Shown piece after piece: positions 53,001-60,996 of a DNA stretch of 64,000 bases (positions are counted from its first letter, which is position 1; each line of letters starts with the position of its first letter). The notes under the pieces are model-generated. The model saw nothing but the letters and a program-made list of their open reading frames with translations. It did not search any database and was not told the DNA's origin. The DNA lies in assembly GCA_946480815.1 (NCBI GenBank), contig CAMLLB010000016.1, positions 14,735 to 78,734 of the forward strand. The letters run 5' to 3'. This DNA comes from an uncultured Flavobacteriales bacterium (GTDB lineage Bacteria > Bacteroidota > Bacteroidia > Flavobacteriales > Crocinitomicaceae). A program made the position numbers and the translations under genes.

Positions 53001-53830
53001 TTGATACAAATGTACAGGTTGATTTCTATGCTGTTCCAATAGCGCAATTTGTTACTGATGCGGCATCCGGATGCAGTCCTTTGAATACTACGTTCTCCAA
53101 TGATTTGGGAATTACGAATCTTCAGAATTGTACCTGGACATTCTCTGACGGACAAACATTCACCGGTTGTGGAAGCATTAATGCAACATTTACGACACCG
53201 GGATGTTATGATGTGGTTTTCACCGGAACAACAACGGATGGTTGTCCTGTTACCGGCGATTTCACTGCTGCAATCTGTGTTTACGATAATCCGACAGCAA
53301 ACTTTACGTACTCTCCGCAGTTACCAACCGAACTGGATAATCAGGTACAATTTACAAGCTTGTCTTACGGAGCAACTTTATTTGACTGGACATTCGGAAC
53401 TTCCTATGGAACTTCCACCAGTATGAATCCGTCACGTACTTTCACAGGGATTAACCCGGACGAGGTTGTAAATGTTTGTTTGCTGGTTACTTCAGAATAC
53501 GGTTGTATGGATTCAATCTGCAGACCGATCAAGTTCTACAGTGATCTGTTGGTTTGGGTTCCGAATACGTTTACACCGGATGGAGATGAATTTAATAACG
53601 TCTTCAAACCTGTTTTCTCAAAAGATCGCATGATTGAAAATTACACTTTGATGATCTTTAACCGTTGGGGAGAATTGATTTTTGAATCCCACAACCCGGA
53701 ATTCGGATGGGATGGAACGTACCACGGTGAATTCGTTAAAGACGGAACGTATACCTGGAAGATTGATTTGAAAGACGGATTGAAGAACAAGAGCGAGCAA
53801 TTCATCGGACACGTGAATAAACTGCAATAA
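47045..53830 (+). CDS. Giant SprB-repeat surface adhesin with gliding-motility C-terminal domain
   Basis: 2261 residues. Signal peptide about 17-36 (IRFVLSMILFLSASLAFGQ). A Gly-rich region (about 190-500, runs such as GGGGGNGHNAGGGGG) with repeated beta-turn units follows, then an Ig-like segment (about 535-605). About 16 SprB-type repeats of about 73 residues (roughly 615-1850) come next, each of the form 'C-x3-C-[ND]G-x-I-x-V-x-A-x-GG-[TV]-x-PY-x-Y-S-[LI]-[ND]-G ... L-x-[AP]-G-x-Y-x-[VL]-x-V-x-D-x-[NK]-G-C'. Two Ig-like repeats and a PKD-like domain (FVTDAASGCSPLNTTFSND) lead to the C-terminal CHU_C domain (WVPNTFTPDGDEFNNVFKP... FNRWGELIFES). The protein should be carried out by T9SS and may be the mobile adhesin of gliding or a substrate-binding surface filament. 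Single gene with its own terminator. Confidence 0.93.
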   Translation: MKTKKLLTNQGIGCIRFVLSMILFLSASLAFGQPGRDGAVTITALNTVVNCYSPVTNDVAAGSNSVTVNNSGGNNCNWQCGEMVMIYQVQGASINTSNSDSYGAITSYNNSGLYEFNYVAAYNGNTVVLQNPLANSYTASGRIQLIKVPSYTSLTVNAGASIVPLAWQQGGSFRKGGVVAIHCTGTITVNGTIQASGFGFRPGATEQNTTTAGAGVMASFVSGSAGDGGEKGESIAGFGAEYAVGQYNRGAPANGGGGGNGHNAGGGGGSNGNSGAAWNGQGIMCSGCPGSAAWLLDPYVIANGNVLTTSSGGGRGGYTYASSNQNALTLAPGNASWGGDYRDPVGGYGGRPLTINAQSRIFFGGGGGAGDSNNGSNLPGGTGGGIVYLIATNVVGSGSIRAEGSQAVNQISTSNGANNDAPAGGGGGGTVIVKGTVANSLTLSAVGGKGGDQGNITNESEGPGGGGGGGFIAITAGTPTQNVAGGQSGISLSTSMTEFVQNGATDGGTGQLASIPNTFITYTVTDVNASVNSPVCVGGSLNFTTAVNTSGGTYQWTGPNGFTSTAANPTISGVTVAHTGTYRVVYITPGGCADTFYVAAVVNPNPVIALTGTNLSCATPCNGSVALNVTTPTTAPYTFAWSNGATTQNISGLCVGSYSVTMTDANTCIATAATSITAPTPVAATLATTNASCNNTCNGSITVTASGGTPGYQYSLNGAPNQVSNSFTALCDGAYTVQVTDANGCVLNVNTTVTEPPVLNISLVSTVSSTCGVNNGSLTVSASGGTPGYLFTVGAVTQASGTFSGLAPATYNVIVTDANGCTNNLSVTVNSTVAPTASILTQEPVSCFGGFNGSVVIGITGGTPSYTFSLTPGPTNQPSNVFNNLAAGSYTATVTDANGCIATVPVIIVQPTQLTYTTTITNATCNGVCDGEIQINASGGTAPYDYSHDNGLTFSLTNPITNLCAGSVDIVVRDSKGCLVNSTVNVTQPAPLSATFTTVNPVCNGSCDGSITVTPAGGVPAYNYSLNGGATQASNIILNVCSGTQDVLITDANGCTFEVNPVLVDPPAIQINLVDMIESNCGFNNGTLIVSATGPNPGFTYSANGGPAQANGTFSNIYAGAYDIVATDNLGCEVHEFFGVNDIEMDGILITQTDPFCFGSLDGTVEVTNVNGAAPISYELDNSGVTQFSGFFPGLGAGSHVVVISDAGNCVFTIPFTMDQPDPLVFDPLVTNVACYGFSTGEIQFTDTTGGTPGYMFSIDGGANFSSGGSFANLPVGTYNLAMTDVNGCMEYGSTTITQTLPIEISNNKVDLTCFQNSSGFIQLGATGGNGGYQYSIDNGANFTANSSFINLTAQTYNVVVMDQEGCLQDTTITLTEPVLLVAAATPTDVLCNNACDGTITGSGTGGTLNYLFSVDGGIIFNATGSFTNLCAGPYDLIITDFNDCADTVSTTIGSPAGVTLTVTLTPSTCEDANGEIDMSLAGGTMPYNYSIDNGTTFTATNVFTGLLANDYELVGEDANGCSIDSIVTLINMASPVISGVYVTEPTCYSVCDAVAHVSAGGGTGALSFTINGVSQTDSIFNGLCAGTYDVIITDVNACTDTLNIVIDQPDTLIFTTTPTNLTCFQNQTGVILVNVQGGTGPFQYSYDGGNTFGLVSNAQLLAAGNYTIVVHDANNCEATGTETLTEPALLTATLNITDPTCYAFCDGSAVATASGGTLNYTYSWNGVAGASNTNSNLCSGTYTLKVTDANNCLFDTSYVIADPAEFVIDSVGNTDATCNTFCDGTATIYATGGVSYSFDNGSTFGPSNTLGSLCAQAYQVQATNAAGCIAVSSVAIEEPLPVQLFSTVDSLMCTGDTIPLFAIAFGGTAPYTYTWSNGFVGQTQDVIQTTPGTYTVSVADQNGCTTAAPNSVNLTMLPILAFNITGDTTICAGSNIVLQVNVTDGAPTYTYQWSTSVNDTLSQITVTPSVPTLYSVSVSDVCVTVDTNVQVDFYAVPIAQFVTDAASGCSPLNTTFSNDLGITNLQNCTWTFSDGQTFTGCGSINATFTTPGCYDVVFTGTTTDGCPVTGDFTAAICVYDNPTANFTYSPQLPTELDNQVQFTSLSYGATLFDWTFGTSYGTSTSMNPSRTFTGINPDEVVNVCLLVTSEYGCMDSICRPIKFYSDLLVWVPNTFTPDGDEFNNVFKPVFSKDRMIENYTLMIFNRWGELIFESHNPEFGWDGTYHGEFVKDGTYTWKIDLKDGLKNKSEQFIGHVNKLQ

Positions 53831-53886
53831 ATTGAAAAGGTAAAATGTTTTTGAACTGATTTACCTGAACCCTAAAAATAATGAAG

Positions 53887-53918
53887 CCGTCTGTTTCTCT
53901 GGAGACAGACGGTTTTTT
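53887..53918 (+). terminator. Rho-independent terminator of the adhesin gene
   Basis: Stem CCGTCTGT/ACAGACGG (53887-53894, 53905-53912) followed by six T, about 55 bases after the stop. From here to 54152 no gene or repeat was seen. Confidence 0.92.
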
Positions 53919-54152
53919 GTTTTTATGATTTCCGAATAGGATAATTCGTATACGAAGGACCCGGTGGGTTCATAGGATCAACTTCCCTGCGGGGAATGCA
54001 TTATAGCCGCTTGATGCAATGTTGCAATATTACCGCAGGTAAAAATTCCAAGACTATTTTTCTTTCAAAAGGAATCATTTGTATTTCTTCGCAGTATGTT
54101 TTCCCGACACTATTTTTTGTTTCCAGGTATCCGGAGAATATGCTGCAGAAAT

Positions 54153-55100
54153 TTATTTTTGGGAATCTATTTCTTTCTGATTGGTAATCTTTCCAACCTT
54201 ACATTTAAAACTGAAGGCTTTCATATTTGCTTTAGCTTCTTTTTGCTCGTAAACGATCCCTTCCTTCATGTTCGAAGTGTCAAATCGCCAACTGGCAATC
54301 GGGTCGTGGAAGGCATCGTCCATGTCGGTAAAGAAAATGGTTACTTCATCGTTTTCAGAAACTAAAAAACGAAAGACACGCGGTTTTTCCGGAAATACAA
54401 TGCTGTAATTGTTTCCTTTATGAATGTTTCCGACTTCCAGATCGCCCATTTTGATTGAAAAATCAAGATCCGGAGCATCTGTTCCGAATAAATCATGGTC
54501 CCAGGCCTGGCCGTTCTTGTCGAAGGGCTTTACAATCAATGAATCCAGGGCGCATTCGAAGATTTTTGTCAGGGGCTTGTTAAATGTGAAAGCTGCTGAT
54601 TGTTTGGTTTGCTTGTAAGTTGTATTGAAACCGTCTTTTCCGTAAAGGTCTGCAGAAACATATAGGGTTTGTTTTCCTTCTTTTAGTTTGAGTGCTGCGT
54701 AAGGTATGAAAAACACATTGATTACAGGAATTGCTTTTGATTCGGAAAACAGGGCATTACAGCTTTGCTTGAATTCAATGAAATCACCTTTTCCGAAAGC
54801 TTTTTGGTAACCAAATGCCGACTTTACCTGGTTGCTGTCCTGGAAAATACTCAGCTTAACCGAGAATTTGGCAGTTAACAACGCATGATTCAGTAAGCTG
54901 TCCGATGGATATTTTTTTCGGAGTATTTCGTAATCACAGGCAGCACTAATGCGCAGACCTTTTACTCCGTTTTCAACATAATCGGTTTGGACAACAAGAT
55001 CCGAAATGATAGGATCTTTACTTTGTGCGAATAAGTTACCTACCGGAGCTAAGACCAGTAAGAAGACTAATGAGTGAATGTGTTTTGTGCTTTTTAGCAT
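54153..55100 (-). CDS. Exported protein of unknown function
   Basis: 315 residues from ATG 55100 (a TTG at 55112 is less likely and overlaps the upstream stop). Signal peptide MLKSTKHIHSLVFLLVLAPVGNLFAQ. The mature part is beta-rich: IISDLVVQTDYVENGVKGLRISAACDYE, a middle section with KQTLYVSADLYGKDGFN, and a C-terminal section DLDFSIKMGDLEVGNIHKGNNYSIVFPEKPRVFRFLVSENDEVTIFFTDMDDAFHDPIASWRFDTS that looks like a C2-type sandwich with acidic residues able to hold calcium. I do not recognise the family. It follows a small lipoprotein gene by 8 bases. Confidence 0.7.
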   Translation of the reverse strand: MLKSTKHIHSLVFLLVLAPVGNLFAQSKDPIISDLVVQTDYVENGVKGLRISAACDYEILRKKYPSDSLLNHALLTAKFSVKLSIFQDSNQVKSAFGYQKAFGKGDFIEFKQSCNALFSESKAIPVINVFFIPYAALKLKEGKQTLYVSADLYGKDGFNTTYKQTKQSAAFTFNKPLTKIFECALDSLIVKPFDKNGQAWDHDLFGTDAPDLDFSIKMGDLEVGNIHKGNNYSIVFPEKPRVFRFLVSENDEVTIFFTDMDDAFHDPIASWRFDTSNMKEGIVYEQKEAKANMKAFSFKCKVGKITNQKEIDSQK

Positions 55101-55108
55101 CGGATGGA

Positions 55109-55552
55109 TCAATAAGTGTATTCAATTGCGTTGCAGGAATTTCCTGTGATAGTAAATGTTCCCTGAGTTAAGGTAAATCCGTCCTGGTCTTTGATAGAAT
55201 ATCCGAATGATTTGGTTTTCGTAAACCCGATTCCTACGTTTTGATATTTCATGGCGTCTTCATGATCGCATCCCGGTACAAAAGAGAAACCAACGTTTGG
55301 AGACATATGGTCCATATAAACTCCATCGACGTATAATTTTACATCCGTTACGCCGTCATTGATCAATTGCTGGGATGTTTGCTGGTCATGGTAAAAGACA
55401 ACACTGCCCTGATAGGAGCAGGTTCCGTCATCTTCCGTTGCTGCCACATTGTAGTTCAGACTGTCGGTATCCATACAGCCGGGAGTTTTCTTTTTGCATG
55501 CTGCGGTTCCTAATACAGCGATTGATAAAAGCAGAATTAAGCGATTTTTCAT
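55109..55552 (-). CDS. Small lipoprotein with 'GCMDTDSLNYN...DDGTC' motif
   Basis: 147 residues. Lipoprotein signal MKNRLILLLSIAVLGTAAC (Cys 19), then PGCMDTDSLNYNVAATEDDGTC. This segment matches the short Cys-bounded calcium-loop-like motif 'GC-x-D-x3-x-NY-x-A-x3-DGSC' common in Bacteroidota surface proteins, here in one copy. The rest (SVVFYHDQQTSQQLINDGVTDVKLYVDGVY... QGTFTITGNSCNAIEYTY) is a small beta-sandwich. It is co-transcribed with the exported protein downstream; both probably lie at the cell envelope. Ligand unknown. Confidence 0.75.
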   Translation of the reverse strand: MKNRLILLLSIAVLGTAACKKKTPGCMDTDSLNYNVAATEDDGTCSYQGSVVFYHDQQTSQQLINDGVTDVKLYVDGVYMDHMSPNVGFSFVPGCDHEDAMKYQNVGIGFTKTKSFGYSIKDQDGFTLTQGTFTITGNSCNAIEYTY

Positions 55553-55615
55553 AGTTGAGTTGTTTAATTGAGGTATAAATGTATTAAAAAGAATCCGGGC
55601 CTTTGTTCAGGCGCA

Positions 55616-57982
55616 TTATTGCACCACTAATAATTTGCGGAATACTGATTTATCCTGGTTATAACCGCTGATCCAATAGGTTCCTTTTTTCCAGGAGGAT
55701 GTCACAAATTCTGTTTTTGTTCCCGGATTTATACGCTGATCCACTAATCTTCCCATTGCATCACTGATCACAATACGGTCGGCAATAACTTTGCTTTCCA
55801 CGGAAACAAGCCCGTTTGCCGGATTCGGGTAAAGCGTTACATTTGATTCATTGTCCAATTCGTTCAGACCAAGATGCCATCCTTTGATTGCAATGGCGTA
55901 TTCACCTTTTTGCACATTGGTAGCATTCATTGTACCGGTTTTGTCCGTTACATTTCCGAAGTTCTTTGTGTATGTCGGGAATTCGATCCAATCTACCGAC
56001 CGGTCCGGACGGTAAAGCAGAATTAAACTGTCTTCTGTTCCGGTAATCAATAAATGGTCCAGGTAGGCATTTCCACCGGTAATTTGTCCGCTGTAACGGA
56101 ACGTTGCATTGGCGTTGAATCCCGGATTCCAGATCCCGTCGATACGCCAGTAACGTTGCGGAGAAATCAGTTTACCGGATTCCCAATCGATCACTGGGTC
56201 CGGAGCAGCCCAATTGTGTTCTACCACTACGAAAGCGGAATCAGTTACGTTTTGCACCTGTAACAGCAGGTTGGAATGTGCAAGGTTTTTTGTTCCGGTT
56301 GTAGTAATGGTTGTATAAGTAGCTGTTACGGCATGTGAGATCAATTCGTCGCGGTTAAGGTAACCGAAAGCAGGAATGAATGGAACGGAAACGGTTACGC
56401 TATTGTTCATCCCGGATGAGTGGATAGTCGTTTCGTATGTATTCCAGTTATCATCGCGTAAAGTTAAGGTCAAAGGAATTTGATTGCTGTAATTGGTCCT
56501 TCCAACGAGTTTTTGCTTTAAATGAACAGTTACGTCGTGTTGAATTCCGTTTGGTACTACCGTCAATGAATCAATGGAAACATGCGGCCAACCTCCCTGG
56601 AAAATCCAGTCAGCAAAGAAATTATCCAGGTTAAACCCGGTTATTGCACTTAGATCATCCCGGTATTCAATGGCATCGATATCGGAGAATTTGTTTTGTT
56701 CCAATAGTGTTCTCAAACCATTGAAAAAGAGGGAATCTCCCAGATAACCTCTGAGTGTATGAATCATGTCAGCACCTTTTAAATAGGTTGTATTTCCGTA
56801 TGTGTGTTCCTGTGGAACTCCGGAAAGCGGCCAATATCCGCCATCATCCATATGACAGGCACGCAAAAGCTCTTTGTGTTCGTTGCGTACAAGTGCTTCG
56901 TAATTTGCTCTGTTCGTAAGTTCCTCTTTAAAAACATATTCACAATAAGCCGCACTGCCTTCGTTGATCCACATGTCTTCTGCGGTCCGACAGGTTACGA
57001 GATCTCCCCACCAATGATGGGATAATTCGTGCGCCATAATGGATTGATATGTCAGACTGCCATCTGCAATTACTTCGGGGTAAGCAATGTTCATTGCATG
57101 CTCCATCGCTCCGGAACTCATAGGCACCAATACATAACCGACACGGTCCCAGCGATACGGACCGAATTTATCTTCAAAAATGTCAAATGCATTCTCCAGG
57201 TTGGTAAACGAATTTTTCATCTGTGTTGTGTCCGAAGCATGTGCTGCCAGTTTCACCGGAACGGGATTGTTCTGGTAATTGGTGAAACTGTCATTTACGA
57301 AAACATAATTGGACACGGCAACCGAGATCAAATAGGAGGGAATCGTTTGGAAAACTTTCCAGTGATGTGTTTCCGACAAATCCGGGTTGATAACGGTTCC
57401 CTGAAAAACGCCGCCGCATGCAGCATCGTGAGCCGGAAGGGTCGTTACGAAGAGATCGTATGTAGATCGTGTAGTGAAATTGTCGAAGCAGGGAAACCAG
57501 GTCTTTCCATAATTGTGAGGAATGTCGTCCAGTGAAACGCCTACGTTGTAAGCGTATGCAGCATTGAAATAAAATCCTCCGAATGTCGGGTCCTGAACCG
57601 TTGTCCCATGATAGAAGACCTCAATGGAGGTAGAATCACCGCTATTGAAGGTATTTCCCAGGTTTACCTTGAATCCGAGCGGGGCAGGAGTGAATGTCAG
57701 CAAGTTCCCGTTTGCATCGTGAACACTGTCAACTGTCGGACCCATAAGATCCAGTTTGATTTCTGTGATATTGTTGACTTGTGGTTTGAAAATGACCTGG
57801 GTATGTCCTTTCAATACAAAAGTGCTGAAGTCCTGTAAGTCCAGGTGAACGTTGTAATGCACGATGGAAATGCTATCGCTGCGTGTATCATATGGAAATG
57901 CTGTTTGAGCAAAAGCGGTATTGAACAGACCGGCAAAAAAGATCAATAAACGAAAGGAAAATAGTGCAGCAGAATGATTCAT
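55616..57982 (-). CDS. Secreted M1-family metallopeptidase with T9SS type A sorting domain
   Basis: 788 residues from ATG 57982 (an upstream start at 58060 hides the signal peptide MNHSAALFSFRLLIFFAGLFNTAFAQ). M1 signatures: a GAMEH (GAMEN-like) exopeptidase motif in MSSGAMEHAMNIAYPE near 285, and the zinc motif HELSHHWWGDLVTCRTAEDMWINEGSAAYCEYVF near 318-350 (H-E-x-x-H, 18 residues, E). The Asn of GAMEN is His here. The C-terminal about 80 residues (LYPNPANGLVSVESKVIADRIVISDAMGRLV... KKGTYWISGYNQDKSVFRKLLVVQ) are a T9SS sorting domain. It should cleave N-terminal residues from peptides outside the cell. Single gene. Confidence 0.93.
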   Translation of the reverse strand: MNHSAALFSFRLLIFFAGLFNTAFAQTAFPYDTRSDSISIVHYNVHLDLQDFSTFVLKGHTQVIFKPQVNNITEIKLDLMGPTVDSVHDANGNLLTFTPAPLGFKVNLGNTFNSGDSTSIEVFYHGTTVQDPTFGGFYFNAAYAYNVGVSLDDIPHNYGKTWFPCFDNFTTRSTYDLFVTTLPAHDAACGGVFQGTVINPDLSETHHWKVFQTIPSYLISVAVSNYVFVNDSFTNYQNNPVPVKLAAHASDTTQMKNSFTNLENAFDIFEDKFGPYRWDRVGYVLVPMSSGAMEHAMNIAYPEVIADGSLTYQSIMAHELSHHWWGDLVTCRTAEDMWINEGSAAYCEYVFKEELTNRANYEALVRNEHKELLRACHMDDGGYWPLSGVPQEHTYGNTTYLKGADMIHTLRGYLGDSLFFNGLRTLLEQNKFSDIDAIEYRDDLSAITGFNLDNFFADWIFQGGWPHVSIDSLTVVPNGIQHDVTVHLKQKLVGRTNYSNQIPLTLTLRDDNWNTYETTIHSSGMNNSVTVSVPFIPAFGYLNRDELISHAVTATYTTITTTGTKNLAHSNLLLQVQNVTDSAFVVVEHNWAAPDPVIDWESGKLISPQRYWRIDGIWNPGFNANATFRYSGQITGGNAYLDHLLITGTEDSLILLYRPDRSVDWIEFPTYTKNFGNVTDKTGTMNATNVQKGEYAIAIKGWHLGLNELDNESNVTLYPNPANGLVSVESKVIADRIVISDAMGRLVDQRINPGTKTEFVTSSWKKGTYWISGYNQDKSVFRKLLVVQ

Positions 57983-58161
57983 AGTCTCTGAAATAGGATG
58001 TAAAGATAGTGAATTGCTTATTGAAAAGTAATTATCCATTACCAGGGATTGAATTATCACATGAGATAAGGTTTTTGTAAAGAATTTGTTAGTAAAACGG
58101 AAACTCCGGTCGAATTAAAAAAAAGATGTTATTTTAGCCCCTCAAACTAAAAACTGGTACT

Positions 58162-58551
58162 ATGAAAGTAAATGTTGAACGTCCATACACTTTAGCGGAA
58201 TTGAAGCCTCAATTGGAAGCTGCATTTCCGGAATATACTGTGAAGTTCAGAGGGCCGAAAGTGTTGATAATTGGAGAAGGTAAGATTGCAGGAGCACAGA
58301 TCTTTGGTGAAAAAAAAGGATTCGTTCGTTTGAATGAAACATTCCCTACCATGGGAGGACAAATGCTTTTTGCTTTATCCATCGTGCTTTTGGGAGTTTT
58401 GATCCCATTCATTGTGTTTTTAACCGCTTTTAAACCGAAACAAGTGAAATTACGTGATAATGTTGCTGATTTTCTTCGTAAAGAGTATGGTTCAGGAGCA
58501 GTTGGATCTAAAAAGGCAGAAACATCTGATTTATTGGATGCAACTGTTTAA
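58162..58551 (+). CDS. Small protein with one membrane helix, unknown function
   Basis: 129 residues. An N-terminal cytoplasmic domain (about 1-70: YTLAELKPQLEAAFPEYTVKFRGPKVLIIGEGKIAGAQIFGEKKGFVRLNETFPTMGG) is followed by one or two hydrophobic segments (about 72-94: MLFALSIVLLGVLIPFIVFLTAF) and a charged C-terminal tail KLRDNVADFLRKEYG. The first part could be a small alpha/beta domain. No family recognised. The ATG follows a leader with TTATTTTAG near 58130. A clear terminator follows the gene. Confidence 0.65.
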   Translation: MKVNVERPYTLAELKPQLEAAFPEYTVKFRGPKVLIIGEGKIAGAQIFGEKKGFVRLNETFPTMGGQMLFALSIVLLGVLIPFIVFLTAFKPKQVKLRDNVADFLRKEYGSGAVGSKKAETSDLLDATV

Positions 58552-58574
58552 TTGATTAAGAATTCATAAAGAAG

Positions 58575-58604
58575 AAGGAATCTGTTTTGGCAGGTTCCTT
58601 TTTT
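58575..58604 (+). terminator. Rho-independent terminator
   Basis: Stem AAGGAATCTG/CAGGTTCCTT (one G-T pair) with loop TTTTGG, then TTTT, just after the 129-residue gene and before the converging radical SAM gene. Confidence 0.75.
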
Positions 58605-58618
58605 GCTTTTGGAAACTC

Positions 58619-59683
58619 TTAAAATAACTTCATTTGTCCGCTGGTATCAGGGATTTCAAATAGATCCGTGCGCAGACGTGGAAATGGAATTGCTGGAAGA
58701 AATTTTTTCCGGGCCAGTTGTACTTGCCGCTGGATATTCAGCGCATAAACGCCTTCACCCTTCATTCGGGTCCCGAAACGGCTGTCACTGAGTTTTCCAC
58801 CATGCATATAGCGGAGTTGATTCAATACTTTTTCGGCACGATCGGGGTAGTTTTTCGTAACCCAATCTGTAAAAATTTCTCCATTTGGCCCGTTGAGTCG
58901 AACGATCTGATGATACATACTCAAAGCGCCGCGTTTTGCCACCGCTTCAGCGATCGAAAAGATCTCGTCGTCATTCAGTGCCGGAATAATCGGTGCCATT
59001 AACACGTTTACAGGAATTCCATGTTGGGCCAATTGTTCAATGGCAGCCAGTTTTTTGTGACTGGTCGCCGTACGTGGTTCCAGTTTTCTGCGCAACTCCT
59101 CTTTGAGGCTTGTTAAACTGATATTTACAGCTACCAGGTTTAATTTTGCCAATTCTTCCAGGATGTCCAAATCACGTGTAATCAAGGCGTTTTTGGTAAT
59201 AATCCCGACAGGATGTTTGTATTTGAGCATGATTTCCAACAGTTTCCGGGTAATCCCATATTCCCGCTCACAAGGTTGATAGCAATCAGTATTCCCGGAA
59301 ATAGAAATGGTTTGCACATTCCAGGACTTTTTGTTCAAGGCTTCTTCCAATAATTCCGGTGCATTCTTTTTGACAAGAATAACACGTTCAAAATCGGTTC
59401 CGGCGCTGTAGCCCCAATATTCGTGTGTAGGTCGGGCATAACAGTAAGTGCATCCGTGTTCACAACCCTGGTAAGGATTGAGAGAATAGTACATACCAAT
59501 ATCCGGGCTGGTCAGTTTATTGACAATTGTCTTCGGATGGATCTCAATAAATTTAGTTCTTTCTTCGGGTTCGTCAGCAGGGTCGATATCATCAAAATCA
59601 TCTCCCTTCGCTTGTGAAAAGAAACGGTTATGTGGATTAATCTGGGCCCCACGGCCGTTTTTATAATGGAAGTTATCTGACAT
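58619..59683 (-). CDS. PA0069-family radical SAM protein (spore-photolyase-like)
   Basis: 354 residues from ATG 59683 (an upstream TTG adds ten unsupported residues). The radical SAM cluster motif is CEHGCTYC at Cys 74, 78 and 81 in SLNPYQGCEHGCTYCYARPTHEYWG. Further: FERVILVKKNAPELLEEAL, TISISGNTDCYQPCEREYGITRKLLEIML, GIITKNALITRDLDILEELA, VNVLMAPIIPALND. This is the DNA-repair-like Rv2578c/PA0069 group (related to SplB); its reaction is not known. The N-terminus with GRGAQINPHNRF is typical of the group. Confidence 0.93.
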   Translation of the reverse strand: MSDNFHYKNGRGAQINPHNRFFSQAKGDDFDDIDPADEPEERTKFIEIHPKTIVNKLTSPDIGMYYSLNPYQGCEHGCTYCYARPTHEYWGYSAGTDFERVILVKKNAPELLEEALNKKSWNVQTISISGNTDCYQPCEREYGITRKLLEIMLKYKHPVGIITKNALITRDLDILEELAKLNLVAVNISLTSLKEELRRKLEPRTATSHKKLAAIEQLAQHGIPVNVLMAPIIPALNDDEIFSIAEAVAKRGALSMYHQIVRLNGPNGEIFTDWVTKNYPDRAEKVLNQLRYMHGGKLSDSRFGTRMKGEGVYALNIQRQVQLARKKFLPAIPFPRLRTDLFEIPDTSGQMKLF

Positions 59684-59798
59684 TTGCTTTAACAGATGAG
59701 AAGTTAAAAACAAAAGTAATGATTATTAATTAATAATTTTGCGATTAAAAAATAATCAGTTGTTAAAAAACAGATTCAAAATTGAAGCTGGGAAACTT

Positions 59799-60350
59799 TC
59801 ATTTTAATCGTTCATAATAAAGGATAATCGCTCCGCATTCGAACGGCTTCGTATTGACTAATTTGAGTTCCATTCTTTCCCGGATATTTTTAAACAGGGG
59901 CAGTCCCTTACCCACAACAACCGGATGGACCATGATCTGGTATTCATCGATGAGTTTGAGGTTCGTAGCTTGTGCAATCAAACCCGGACTTCCGATAAAA
60001 ACAGGTTTACCTGGTTTTTCTTTCAGAGCATTAATTTCTTCTTCCAAACTACGGGTTGCGAGACGTGAATTTCGCCATGGAACTTCGCGCAAGGTGTTCG
60101 AAAAAACAACTTTGGAAATCCGGTCAATACTTTGTGCAAATTCATCCAGGGATCGGTCACCTGACGGATTTTCAATCAGTGTAGGCCAGAAATCTTCCAT
60201 TAATTGGTAAGTAGTTCTGCCATACAAGATGTCACCCGCTTCGTCCAGCAATTTGGTATAATGATCATGAACAGCTTTACCCGGTGAAACAGCTGTGTGG
60301 TCACAAAACCCGTCGAGGGTCATATTGATTGCCGCGATTGTTTTTCTCAT
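59799..60350 (-). CDS. Dihydrofolate-reductase-family protein (RibD C-terminal fold)
   Basis: 183 residues. MRKTIAAINMTLDGFCDHTA at the start, ILYGRTTYQLMEDFWPTL near 41, VVFSNTLREVPWRNSRLA near 80, KPVFIGSPGLIAQATNLKLIDEYQIMVHPVVVGKGLPLF near 115-160. This is the stand-alone RibD C-terminal/YyaP group of NADPH-dependent reductases; the substrate is not known. The usual 'GG' of the nucleotide loop is GSPG. It is a single gene and probably unrelated to riboflavin synthesis. Confidence 0.9.
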   Translation of the reverse strand: MRKTIAAINMTLDGFCDHTAVSPGKAVHDHYTKLLDEAGDILYGRTTYQLMEDFWPTLIENPSGDRSLDEFAQSIDRISKVVFSNTLREVPWRNSRLATRSLEEEINALKEKPGKPVFIGSPGLIAQATNLKLIDEYQIMVHPVVVGKGLPLFKNIRERMELKLVNTKPFECGAIILYYERLK

Positions 60351-60387
60351 TGCTTAACTAATGCTGAATTATTCTTTTGCAGAGACT

Positions 60388-60804
60388 TTAATTAACTCCT
60401 GGCATTAAAATTTCTTTTCTTCTAATATTATATAATTCGGTGTAAATTTCCTCGTAATATTTTTTCTTTTCTTCATCAGAGAAATTTTCCGGCATGTTTT
60501 CATAGAAAGAAATTTTGGCAAGAATAATTAAATACTCATGTCGCATTTGTCTGTGATAGACCCATCGGGCACCCCAATTCAATACCCGATCAATCGCAAT
60601 AAGGATTGCAGCAATTCCGGATATTATTTTTAAATAAAAAACATCCACATCAAGTAAAGCGGCCAATGAAGTCATGATTATGGTTACAATGGTTGTGCTA
60701 TTATAAACAATACCATCCCAACCGCCATATTTACTATGTTCACCAGCGCTTATTGTGATTTCGTCTCTAAGTTTTGAAAAGTCGGTCACTTTGTGATTAT
60801 TCAT
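60388..60804 (-). CDS. Small protein with two membrane helices (SLATT-like layout)
   Basis: 138 residues. A soluble start (FSKLRDEITISAGEHSKYGGW) is followed by two adjacent membrane helices (about 33-52 STTIVTIIMTSLAALLDVDV and 56-72 YLKIISGIAAILIAIDR), then a charged helix with WVYHRQMRHEYLIILAKISFYENMPENFSDEEKKKYYEEIYTELYNIRRKE. A 2-TM hairpin flanked by helices is the layout of SLATT effector proteins in some nucleotide-signalling defence systems, but no nucleotide-binding partner is adjacent. It sits in the cargo zone behind tRNA-Ala, next to repeats. Family call is tentative. Confidence 0.6.
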   Translation of the reverse strand: MNNHKVTDFSKLRDEITISAGEHSKYGGWDGIVYNSTTIVTIIMTSLAALLDVDVFYLKIISGIAAILIAIDRVLNWGARWVYHRQMRHEYLIILAKISFYENMPENFSDEEKKKYYEEIYTELYNIRRKEILMPGVN

Positions 60805-60996
60805 CTGGATTTTATTTAGTGAGTAATGGCCCCGATTGAATTGGATAAGTTAACCGGTGATCCTTATTCAATACTACCAAAAAAATCTGAAATACAACAT
60901 CTTTCGAGTAAAAGGGAATCGAACCGTTGTCGTCTCGATACTTTCGCCTGTCAGTTCGAGTCCCGGAAATCCGGGATATCGAGAACACAGGCGAAA

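Noticed and set aside
54096..54365. 89-residue plus-strand frame after the adhesin
   Set aside because: Overlaps the 3' end of the exported-protein gene on the other strand, is Phe/Leu-rich and lacks a start context.
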